Both the position numbers and the translations under genes were made by a program. From an uncultured Porphyromonadaceae bacterium (GTDB lineage Bacteria > Bacteroidota > Bacteroidia > Bacteroidales > UBA11471), in NCBI GenBank assembly GCA_900547555.1, contig URHG01000041.1:1-24507 (forward strand): 24,507 bases of DNA, in the 5' to 3' direction. The notes beneath the pieces are model-generated. The model was not told where the DNA came from, did no database searches, and saw only the letters and a list, made by a program, of their open reading frames with translations. This document shows positions 7,683 through 15,235 of this stretch, one piece after another. Position 1 is the stretch's first letter; every line of letters begins with the position of its first letter.

Positions 7683-7690
7683 TATCTTTG
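7683..7690 (+). promoter_or_regulatory. guaB: -7 element of the guaB promoter
   Basis: TATCTTTG matches TAnnTTTG exactly and lies 31 bases before the guaB ATG. I see no TTTG at the proper distance upstream, only a T-rich stretch near 7650, so the -33 half is weak. Confidence 0.55.
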
Positions 7691-7721
7691 CGTGCAATAA
7701 ATTTCTTTAAGCCTAACAACT

Positions 7722-9197
7722 ATGTCATTTATTGCCGACAAAATCGTAATGGACGGATTGACATTCGACGATGTATTGTTGATCCCCGCTTATTCCGAAG
7801 TTCTCCCCCGAGAGGTCGATCTCTCAACCCGTTTTTCCCGTAATATACAGTTGAATATACCATTTGTTTCGGCGGCGATGGATACCGTTACCGAAGCGCG
7901 CTTGGCCATAGCGATTGCCCGCGAAGGAGGTATCGGTGTTATTCATAAAAATATGTCGATAGAAGCTCAAGCCAAACAGGTACACAGTGTAAAGCGTGCC
8001 GAGAACGGTATGATTTATGATCCTGTAACGATCAATCGGTCGGCTACGGTAGCCGATGCTTTGGCCATCATGCGAGAATATCACATCGGCGGTATTCCCG
8101 TTGTCGATGACGATAGACGATTGGTAGGTATCGTAACCAATCGCGATTTGCGTTTCGAAAGGAACGAAAAAAGAGCTATCGACGAGGTAATGACCAAAGA
8201 AAACTTGATAACAACAACGCAATCAACCGACTTGCAACAGGCTACGGATATTTTGCAACAGCATAAAATCGAAAAATTACCGGTCGTAGACAAGGATTTC
8301 CGTTTGGTCGGATTGGTAACTTACAAAGACATTACCAAAGCGAAAGATAAACCTTTTGCCTGTAAAGATAAACTGGGGCGTTTGCGTGTTGCCGCAGGGA
8401 TCGGGGTTACGGCCGATTCTATGGAGAGAGCGTCGGCTTTGGTCGAGGCCGGTGTCGATGCAATTGTAATAGATACGGCACACGGACATTCCAAAGGTGT
8501 GGTAGAAGTCCTGAAAAAGGTCAAAGCTGCTTTCCCCCAGATAGATGTCGTTGTGGGTAACATTGCGACGGGAGAGGCCGCCAAGTATCTTGTGGCAGCA
8601 GGTGCCGACGGCGTGAAAGTCGGTATCGGTCCGGGCTCTATCTGCACGACACGGGTTATTGCTGGTGTAGGTGTACCTCAGCTCTCTGCCATATATGATG
8701 TTGCAAAAGCTTTGAAAGGAACCGACATACCATTGATCGCAGATGGAGGTATCCGTTATTCGGGCGATATTGTAAAAGCATTAGCCGCCGGTGGATATTC
8801 GGTTATGTTGGGCGGTATGCTGGCCGGTGTAGAAGAGTCTCCCGGAGAAACGATTATCTATAACGGCCGTAAGTTTAAATCTTATCGGGGTATGGGTTCT
8901 CTCGAAGCTATGGAAAAAGGTTCGAAAGACCGTTATTTCCAAGCCGGAGAAACCGACGTAAAGAAACTCGTTCCCGAAGGTATCGCTGCTCGTGTACCGT
9001 TTAAAGGATCTCTTTTTGAAGTCGTTTACCAAATGGTCGGCGGTTTGCGCGCCGGTATGGGTTATTGCGGAGCTGCTGATATAAATGCCCTGCACAATGC
9101 GAAGTTTACCCGCATCACAAATGCCGGTGTAGCAGAGAGTCATCCGCATGACGTGGCGATAACCAGCGAATCTCCCAATTACAGCAGAGGCCAATAA
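7722..9197 (+). CDS. guaB: Inosine-5'-monophosphate dehydrogenase
   Basis: 491 residues, full length. The enzyme oxidises IMP to XMP with NAD+, the committed step of guanine nucleotide synthesis in the cytoplasm. The N-terminal barrel start TFDDVLLIPAYSEVLPR is typical. Two CBS domains are inserted at about 98-150 and 157-210 (IPVVDDDRRLVGIVTNRDL and LPVVDKDFRLVGLVTYKDI); they usually bind adenine or guanine nucleotides for allosteric control. The catalytic Cys308 is in GPGSICTTRVIAGVG. The mobile flap and C-terminal region (YRGMGSLEAM, GYCGAADINAL) are present. It is flanked by its own -7 element and, downstream, by the dyad element at 9228-9297, so it appears monocistronic. Confidence 0.97.
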   Translation: MSFIADKIVMDGLTFDDVLLIPAYSEVLPREVDLSTRFSRNIQLNIPFVSAAMDTVTEARLAIAIAREGGIGVIHKNMSIEAQAKQVHSVKRAENGMIYDPVTINRSATVADALAIMREYHIGGIPVVDDDRRLVGIVTNRDLRFERNEKRAIDEVMTKENLITTTQSTDLQQATDILQQHKIEKLPVVDKDFRLVGLVTYKDITKAKDKPFACKDKLGRLRVAAGIGVTADSMERASALVEAGVDAIVIDTAHGHSKGVVEVLKKVKAAFPQIDVVVGNIATGEAAKYLVAAGADGVKVGIGPGSICTTRVIAGVGVPQLSAIYDVAKALKGTDIPLIADGGIRYSGDIVKALAAGGYSVMLGGMLAGVEESPGETIIYNGRKFKSYRGMGSLEAMEKGSKDRYFQAGETDVKKLVPEGIAARVPFKGSLFEVVYQMVGGLRAGMGYCGAADINALHNAKFTRITNAGVAESHPHDVAITSESPNYSRGQ

Positions 9198-9227
9198 GTA
9201 GGATTCTTACCATACTTTAATAAGTTT

Positions 9228-9297
9228 ATACACCTGTTTGGCGCGTTCGATATAATAAATTTATTATATTTGAGCCGTTAAAACAGGTGTATTTTTA
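9228..9297. promoter_or_regulatory. Nested dyad-symmetry element between guaB and the envelope operon
   Basis: Outer arms ATACACCTGTTT (9228-9239) and AAACAGGTGTAT (9281-9292) are perfect 12-base reverse complements. They enclose a perfect 20-base palindrome at 9250-9269 (ATATAATAAA then TTTATTATAT). The two symmetries share nearly the same centre (9260.0 and 9259.5). The right outer arm runs into TTTTTT (9292-9297), so the outer stem could terminate guaB. A TATATTTG -7 element overlaps the palindrome, so the arms could equally be paired operator half-sites. I cannot choose between these. Confidence 0.6.
9237..9272 (+). promoter_or_regulatory. Probable promoter of the parvulin/OstA/mutL operon
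   Basis: TATATTTG (9265-9272) is an exact -7 match; the only upstream TTTG (9237-9240) is 24 bp away, longer than ideal. Transcription would start near 9279, immediately before the right arm of the dyad and about 45 bases before ATG 9325. Confidence 0.5.
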
Positions 9298-9324
9298 TAT
9301 AATACAATCAAAGAAAATAATACG

Positions 9325-11256
9325 ATGAAAATTCCTCATATTTTAGTGGCGTCGGTTTTGTTTGTTCCGATGGTTTCGTTGGCTCAAATAACGTCCGACA
9401 CAGAGATTATGAACATTGGCGGGAAAAGTATAACCAAAGGAGAGTTTGAGTATACTTATCGAAAAAATATTCAACAGCAGTCCGAAAAAACGCCGCTTGA
9501 CGAATATGTAACGTTGTTTGGGAACTATAAATTGAAAGTTGCCGAGGCCGAGGCTTTGGGAATAGATACGACCCGTCAATTTACAACGGAGTTTGAAGGT
9601 TATCGTGATCAGTTGGTAAAGCCCTATATGGTCGATAAAAATGCAGAGGAACAATTGGCAAGAGAGGCCTACGACCGACTTCTCGAAGAAGTGGAAGCCT
9701 CTCATATTTTGTTTCGGGTAGACCCGTCGGCGACATTGGAAGAAAAAAAGTCTGTATACAAGAAAGCTCTTAAAGTAAGAGAAGAAGCCATAAAGGGGGC
9801 TGATTTTGCAGAATTGGCACGTCGCTATTCTGAAGATCCTTCCGTACAAAATAATAATGGATATTTAGGATATTTCGGAGCATTCTATATGGTATATCCC
9901 TTTGAAAAAGCGGCTTACGAAACCGTAGTGGGAGAAATATCCATGCCGGTAGAAACGCAATTCGGATATCATCTGATCAAGGTAACCGGGCGCCGTCGTA
10001 CCCGGGCATTGGAATTATCCCATATTATGTTGAAAGTTCCTCAAAATGCTCCGGATAAAGTTCAAAAAGAACGGGAAAAAGAAGTTTGGCAGATTTACGA
10101 TAAAATACAAAAGGAAGCAGACTTTTCGGAACTGGCACGTCGTTATTCCGAAGATCAGTCATCGTCAGAAAAAGGTGGTGCGTTACCTTTGTTAACGACG
10201 GGCCAGATAATACCGTCTTTTGAAAAGGCGGCGTTTGCGTTGAATGAAGTCGGAGAGGTCTCGAAGCCCGTTCGTACGGAATTTGGTTGGCATATCATCA
10301 AGTTGTTGGGAGAGAGAACACCCGGTTCGTATGAGCAGATGCATGACGTTATCGTGCGCCGTATGGCTCGGGACGAGAGAGCCGATGCAGGAAGGAAAAT
10401 GTTTGCGGAGAAGTTGAAAGAGGATAAAAATTTTGCTTGGAACGATAGTGTTAGAACAGTACTGGAAAAAGAAATTTCCGACACCTCTTTTATGATTCGT
10501 CTTGCAGAGATGAACCAAACCTTGTTTTCTTTCGACGGAAAATCTTATCCGGTCTCGGGTTTATTGTCTTATATGAGTTCAGATAAATCAAGTACGGTCT
10601 CTTTGTCGGAGTTGAGAGAATTGTCCGATAAATATGTACTCGATGTTTTGGTGGATTACAAGACGAGTGAACTTTGCCGGACAAATGCCGATTTCCGCTA
10701 TTTATTACAGGAATATCGGGACGGTATGTTATTATTTGAAATAAGCAATCGGGAAGTTTGGAATAAAGCAATGGAAGATGAAAAAGGCTTGAAGAAATAC
10801 TTCCGAAAAAATAAAAAGAAATACACGTGGGATACTCCCCGATATAAAGGATATGTTATTTCCGGCGACGACATTCAGACAGTAAACACTGTCAAGAAAC
10901 AACTACAAGAAACGAGTCAACCGTCCGATTCTGTCATATCTTCTATTTACAGTCAATATAATGATAGCATTCGGCATATTGCCATCGAAAAAGGTTTATA
11001 TCAGCCGGGAATGAATGCGGTAGTCGATTATTTGGTATTTAATAAGGAGAATACCGATACGACCGATACACTACTCCCTGTCAAAGATGTGTGTGGTAAA
11101 ATTCTCGAATCACCCCAGTCTTATGAAGATGTAAAAGGGCCGGTAATTTCCGATTACCAAACATATCTCGATCAGAAATGGATTAAGAAACTTCGTAAGA
11201 AATATCCTGTAACCATTCGCAAAGAAGTATTGGCTACGGTGGAGGAGATCGAATGA
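9325..11256 (+). CDS. Periplasmic peptidyl-prolyl isomerase with two parvulin domains
   Basis: 643 residues. The N-terminus MKIPHILVASVLFVPMVSLA is a signal peptide, with cleavage expected after Ala20, so the protein acts in the periplasm. Two tandem parvulin domains are clear: about 124-220 (EASHILFRV to FGYHLIKV) and 230-327 (ELSHIMLKV to FGWHIIKLLGER), each with the HI and FG-H-I signature positions. Both contain the near-identical segment F(A/S)ELARRYSED. Residues 330-643 are a helical-looking C-terminal region with no motif I recognise. The role inferred from family and position is chaperoning and proline isomerisation of outer-membrane proteins. It is the first gene of the run and overlaps the next by four bases (ATGA), so the two are likely made together. 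Confidence 0.9.
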   Translation: MKIPHILVASVLFVPMVSLAQITSDTEIMNIGGKSITKGEFEYTYRKNIQQQSEKTPLDEYVTLFGNYKLKVAEAEALGIDTTRQFTTEFEGYRDQLVKPYMVDKNAEEQLAREAYDRLLEEVEASHILFRVDPSATLEEKKSVYKKALKVREEAIKGADFAELARRYSEDPSVQNNNGYLGYFGAFYMVYPFEKAAYETVVGEISMPVETQFGYHLIKVTGRRRTRALELSHIMLKVPQNAPDKVQKEREKEVWQIYDKIQKEADFSELARRYSEDQSSSEKGGALPLLTTGQIIPSFEKAAFALNEVGEVSKPVRTEFGWHIIKLLGERTPGSYEQMHDVIVRRMARDERADAGRKMFAEKLKEDKNFAWNDSVRTVLEKEISDTSFMIRLAEMNQTLFSFDGKSYPVSGLLSYMSSDKSSTVSLSELRELSDKYVLDVLVDYKTSELCRTNADFRYLLQEYRDGMLLFEISNREVWNKAMEDEKGLKKYFRKNKKKYTWDTPRYKGYVISGDDIQTVNTVKKQLQETSQPSDSVISSIYSQYNDSIRHIAIEKGLYQPGMNAVVDYLVFNKENTDTTDTLLPVKDVCGKILESPQSYEDVKGPVISDYQTYLDQKWIKKLRKKYPVTIRKEVLATVEEIE

Positions 11257-12152
11257 AACTTTCTGTATTATCCGTGAATTATTCCAAGAATATGCGATAT
11301 AGTTGCTATTCTGCTGTGGCAATAGGTATTTTGTTTTCTTTCTCGGCTTGTACGCTCGAAAAAAAAGAAATGCCGGGAGCCATTGTCAGTGTGGGTGATC
11401 GGTATCTTACACGTGAAATGTTGAATCAGGTTATTCCCGACGGATTATCCCATAGAGACAGCAGTTCGTTTGCCGATGCCTATGTGAGGCATTGGGCAGA
11501 AGATGAGCTTGTATATGATGTTGCCCAGAAAAATATACCGAATGTCGATCGTATAGAATTATTGGTCGATAAGTATCGTCGGGAATTATTTGTCCACGAG
11601 TATCAAAAGCAGATTCTGAGCGAGAAACTCGATGCCGAAATATCGGCAGAAGCGGTGAAAAATTATTATCGTACTCATCTCGATAAGTTTATTTTGAAAG
11701 TACCTATCATCAAGGGTCTTTTTTTGAAAGTCGCTGAAACATCTCCGGAAATAAAAAATCTGAAAAAGTGGTATCGTAATAGAGACCACGGTTCGATAGA
11801 GAATATCGAAAAATATAGTCTTCATAATATCATCAATTATGAATATTTTTACGACCGTTGGGTTTCATTCGATGAAGTATTGAGTGCGATACCTTATAGC
11901 GTGTCCGATGCCAATCGCTTTTTGCAAACCCATAAATATCTCGAAATAAATAATGAAGGCTATTGGTATCTTTTGAATATCAGCGATTATCTGCCTGCGG
12001 GGGCGAATATGCCGCTTGATTTCGCCCGAACGCAAATAGAAGAAATTTTGTTGAATCAGAAGCGTATGGATTTTTTGCATCAAATGAATAATGAATTGTA
12101 CCAAGAAGCTCTTGAAAATCGGAAAATAAAGTATTATGGTCGCGTTTATTAA
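11253..12152 (+). CDS. SurA-related lipoprotein lacking a parvulin domain
   Basis: 299 residues from ATG 11253, which overlaps the preceding stop. An internal ATG at 11292 would give a tidier signal peptide, but the overlap favours the first. The lipobox FSAC places the lipidated Cys at residue 33, so the mature protein is membrane-anchored. The mature start AIVSVGDRYLTREMLNQVIP resembles the opening of SurA/PpiC N-domains, and what follows is largely helical (SEKLDAEISAEAVKNYYRTH). I cannot find the parvulin HI...FG-H-I signature, so isomerase activity is unlikely. Sitting between two double-parvulin genes, it is probably a chaperone-only partner in outer-membrane protein delivery; that is inference. 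Confidence 0.75.
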   Translation: MKLSVLSVNYSKNMRYSCYSAVAIGILFSFSACTLEKKEMPGAIVSVGDRYLTREMLNQVIPDGLSHRDSSSFADAYVRHWAEDELVYDVAQKNIPNVDRIELLVDKYRRELFVHEYQKQILSEKLDAEISAEAVKNYYRTHLDKFILKVPIIKGLFLKVAETSPEIKNLKKWYRNRDHGSIENIEKYSLHNIINYEYFYDRWVSFDEVLSAIPYSVSDANRFLQTHKYLEINNEGYWYLLNISDYLPAGANMPLDFARTQIEEILLNQKRMDFLHQMNNELYQEALENRKIKYYGRVY

Positions 12153-12182
12153 AGTAATACGACCGGTTAATTATAAAAAAGT

Positions 12183-13565
12183 ATGAGAAAGTATATTTTT
12201 ATCTGCACATTGATAAGTTATATCATCATGGGAAATTTTGCAATAGCCCAGTCTCCTTCTCCCACATCGGGTGTGGTCGATGAAGTTGTGTGGATTGTTG
12301 GTGATGAAGCGATTCTTCTTTCCGATGTCGAGGCTCAATACCGGGCCATGCAAAGTCAGGGACAACGTATCAACGGTGATCCCTACTGTGTAATTCCCGA
12401 ACAGATAGCCATACAAAAGTTGTTTTTGAATCAAGCCCGTTTGGATAGTGTTTTCGTAACGGAAGCAGAAGTCTTTTCCAATGTCGAGCAACGTATAAAC
12501 ATGTGGATCAATTCGATCGGTTCCAAAGAGAAAGTCGAAGAATATTTCAATGCTACGATCCCCCAATTACGGGAAGAACTTTCTTCTACCGTACGTGATC
12601 AGTTGACCGTAGAAGCTATGCAGCGTAAATTGGTAGGAAGTATAAAAGTCTCTCCGGCCGACGTACGTCGTTTTTATGCCAATTATTCGACCGATAGTAT
12701 CCCTTATATCCCGGTACAGGTCGAAGTACAGTTGATTCGGGTCGATCCGCTTATTCCGCAACAGGAAATCGATGATATAAAAGCGCGCTTACGCGAGTAT
12801 ACCGACCGAATAAATAATGGAGAGGCCGAATTTTCGACGTTGGCCATTTTATATTCCGAAGACCCCGTATCTGCTCGCAGAGGGGGGGAGTTGGGCTTTT
12901 TCAGTCGGGCAGACATGGTTCCTGAATTTACCAATGTCGCATTTTCCTTGAATGATCCGAAAAAAGTTTCAAAGATTGTTGAGACGGAGTTTGGGTACCA
13001 TATCATACAACTTGTGGAAAAGAGAGGAGACCGTGTCAATTGTCGACATATTTTATTGAGACCGAGAGTGTCGAACGAAGAACTGAATCAGACAGTTGCC
13101 CGTATGGATACCTTGCGCCGGGATATTCTCGATAACAAGGTAACTTTTGAAGAGGCTGCGCAATATGTTTCGCAAGACAAGGAGACCCGCAATAATAAGG
13201 GGCTGATGGTGAATATGTCGGAAACCGGTGTGTCCACTACAAAATTCCAAATGGACCAGCTTCCGCAGGAAATCGCAAAAATCGTCGATAAAATGGAGGT
13301 AGGTGAAATCTCGGTACCTTTTACAATGATCGACCAAAAACGCGGGAAAGAAGTTGTTGCTATGGTCAAATTGAAAGCTCGTATTCCCGGACACAAAGCT
13401 AATGTATCAAATGATTTCCAGATACTGAAAGGCATTGTCGAAAATCATAAGCGGAATGAACTTATCGATAACTGGATTCGTCAAAAACAGAAAGAGACCT
13501 ACATTCGTATTAAGGACGGCTGGGACAACTGTGATTTCATGTATGACGGTTGGATCAAGAAATAA
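12183..13565 (+). CDS. surA: Periplasmic chaperone/peptidyl-prolyl isomerase SurA
   Basis: 460 residues. A signal peptide ends at AIAQ (cleavage after about residue 22), placing the protein in the periplasm, where SurA escorts unfolded outer-membrane proteins to the Bam machinery. The mature N-domain starts VVDEVVWIVGDEAILLSDVE, the typical SurA opening. The first parvulin domain spans about 180-275 (ends FGYHIIQLVEKRG) and carries a complete signature. The second, about 286-385 (starts CRHILLRPR), is more divergent, lacking the clear FG-H-I ending. A C-terminal helical stretch follows, ending WDNCDFMYDGWIKK. It is 30 bases after the lipoprotein gene and 5 bases before the OstA-like gene, within one transcription unit. 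Confidence 0.9.
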   Translation: MRKYIFICTLISYIIMGNFAIAQSPSPTSGVVDEVVWIVGDEAILLSDVEAQYRAMQSQGQRINGDPYCVIPEQIAIQKLFLNQARLDSVFVTEAEVFSNVEQRINMWINSIGSKEKVEEYFNATIPQLREELSSTVRDQLTVEAMQRKLVGSIKVSPADVRRFYANYSTDSIPYIPVQVEVQLIRVDPLIPQQEIDDIKARLREYTDRINNGEAEFSTLAILYSEDPVSARRGGELGFFSRADMVPEFTNVAFSLNDPKKVSKIVETEFGYHIIQLVEKRGDRVNCRHILLRPRVSNEELNQTVARMDTLRRDILDNKVTFEEAAQYVSQDKETRNNKGLMVNMSETGVSTTKFQMDQLPQEIAKIVDKMEVGEISVPFTMIDQKRGKEVVAMVKLKARIPGHKANVSNDFQILKGIVENHKRNELIDNWIRQKQKETYIRIKDGWDNCDFMYDGWIKK

Positions 13566-13570
13566 ATCCG

Positions 13571-15226
13571 ATGCAAAAGAGGCTTTATAAAAAAATATCA
13601 GGTTGCAGATTTCACCGGTATATCGTCGGTGTGATAGTGGTTCTGTTTGCCGTTATCGATGTATCAGGAAAGGCATTCTGCATACAGCCTCCCGAGCGCC
13701 GACAGCCCGATCGGTCTGAGACGGCAAAGAAAGATAAAGTCTTTCTTGAAGCTGCCAACGAATTGGAATTTAATGAATTGATTGCTCCCGATTTTCAAAT
13801 TCTGCGAGGTGATGTCCGTTTTCGTAAAGATAGCATGTATATGTTTTGCGACAGTGCCTATTTTTATGAGAAGTCCAATTCTCTCGATGCTTTCGGAAAT
13901 GTCCGTATGGAGCAAGGCGACACTTTATTTATTTTCGGAGACGAATTGTATTATGACGGAGAGACACAACTGGCTCGTATACGGCATAATGTACGAATGA
14001 TAAATCGAGATGTCGTGCTTACAACCGATAGTTTCAATTACGACATGGAAATAAACATCGGGTATTATTTCAATGGAGGGGAGGTTGCCGATTCGGTCAA
14101 CCGGCTCAATTCTTTTTACGGACAATATTCTCCCGATACAAAAGATGCGATATTCAATTACGATGTAAAACTGTTCAATCCTCAGTTTACACTTTATTCC
14201 GATACGCTGGAATATAATACGACAACGAAAGTGGCCGATATACTGGGTCCGTCGATTATCGTATCCGACAGTAATACGATATATTCGTCATTGGGCTTTT
14301 ATAATACGGCCGACGATTTGGCTCAGCTTTATAACAGGTCTTTGATTGTTTCAAAAAGTCAAAAGTTAACCGGCGATACTATTTTTTACGATCGGAACAA
14401 CGGATTCGGTGAGGTATTCGGCCACATGGTGGTGGACGATACATTGCGTATGATGCAGATGCATGGCAATTATGGCTTCTATAATGAATTACGGGAAGAA
14501 TCTTTTGCAACGGATTCGGCATTGCTCATCGATTATTCCCAGCCGGACACATTGTATTTGCATGCTGATACATTGGAGTCGCTGAGACCCGATAATGTAA
14601 AACGCATATTACAGGCATACCATGACGTGCGTATCTATCGGAGCGATATGCAGGCGATTTGCGATTCTATGATATATGACGTAGAAGACTCGGTATTGAT
14701 CATGATGGACGGGCCGATTATGTGGAATCTCGATTACCAGATTTTCGGCGATACCATCAAGGTATTTATGAATGACTCGACGATCGACTGGGCACATATT
14801 CCGGCATTTGCTTTTGCGACCCAACAAAAAGATACGGCCTTTTTCGATCAGCTCTCGGGAAAAGATTTGAAAGCATATTTTACGAACGGGGATATTTCGC
14901 GAGTCGATGTCAGTGGGAATGTGCAGACTATATTTTATCCGCAAGAATCGGACATGACTTACACCGGAATGAACAAGGCCGAGACGAGTTTTCTTACCAT
15001 GTATATGAAAGACCGTCAAATGGATAAGTTGAAAATGTGGCCGACCGTTGACGGGACGATGACTCCCATATCGAAATTGAAACCCGATATGATTTTCTTG
15101 CCCGATTATAAATGGTACGAAAGTTACCGGCCCCGAGATAAATTCGATGTTTTCAGAGCGACGAACCGTCCCCGGTCGGAAATAAAAAAGATTCGCCATA
15201 CCGAAGAATTTTTTGAAGAAGAGTAA
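13571..15226 (+). CDS. OstA/LptA-like LPS-transport family protein
   Basis: 551 residues from ATG 13571; an in-frame TTG at 13550 would overlap surA and is less likely. A basic start followed by the hydrophobic stretch YIVGVIVVLFAVIDVSG (17-33) acts as signal peptide or anchor. The rest is a long series of short alternating strand motifs such as LRGDVRFRKDSMYMFCDSA, LDAFGNVRMEQGDTLF and YDGETQLARIRHNVRMI. These are the beta-jellyroll repeats of the OstA/LptA superfamily, which bridges LPS across the periplasm. It is much longer than E. coli LptA (about 185 residues), as expected for Bacteroidota OstA-like proteins. The last 100 residues (about YTGMNKAETSFLTM onward) also look like an OstA segment ending in an acidic tail. 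Its place next to surA supports envelope assembly. Confidence 0.85.
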   Translation: MQKRLYKKISGCRFHRYIVGVIVVLFAVIDVSGKAFCIQPPERRQPDRSETAKKDKVFLEAANELEFNELIAPDFQILRGDVRFRKDSMYMFCDSAYFYEKSNSLDAFGNVRMEQGDTLFIFGDELYYDGETQLARIRHNVRMINRDVVLTTDSFNYDMEINIGYYFNGGEVADSVNRLNSFYGQYSPDTKDAIFNYDVKLFNPQFTLYSDTLEYNTTTKVADILGPSIIVSDSNTIYSSLGFYNTADDLAQLYNRSLIVSKSQKLTGDTIFYDRNNGFGEVFGHMVVDDTLRMMQMHGNYGFYNELREESFATDSALLIDYSQPDTLYLHADTLESLRPDNVKRILQAYHDVRIYRSDMQAICDSMIYDVEDSVLIMMDGPIMWNLDYQIFGDTIKVFMNDSTIDWAHIPAFAFATQQKDTAFFDQLSGKDLKAYFTNGDISRVDVSGNVQTIFYPQESDMTYTGMNKAETSFLTMYMKDRQMDKLKMWPTVDGTMTPISKLKPDMIFLPDYKWYESYRPRDKFDVFRATNRPRSEIKKIRHTEEFFEEE

Positions 15227-15235
15227 ACTACTATT

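Noticed and set aside
7424..7843. Forward open frame bridging the end of recQ and the start of guaB.
   Set aside because: It reads through a strong terminator and the guaB -7 element, and overlaps both confident genes in another frame.
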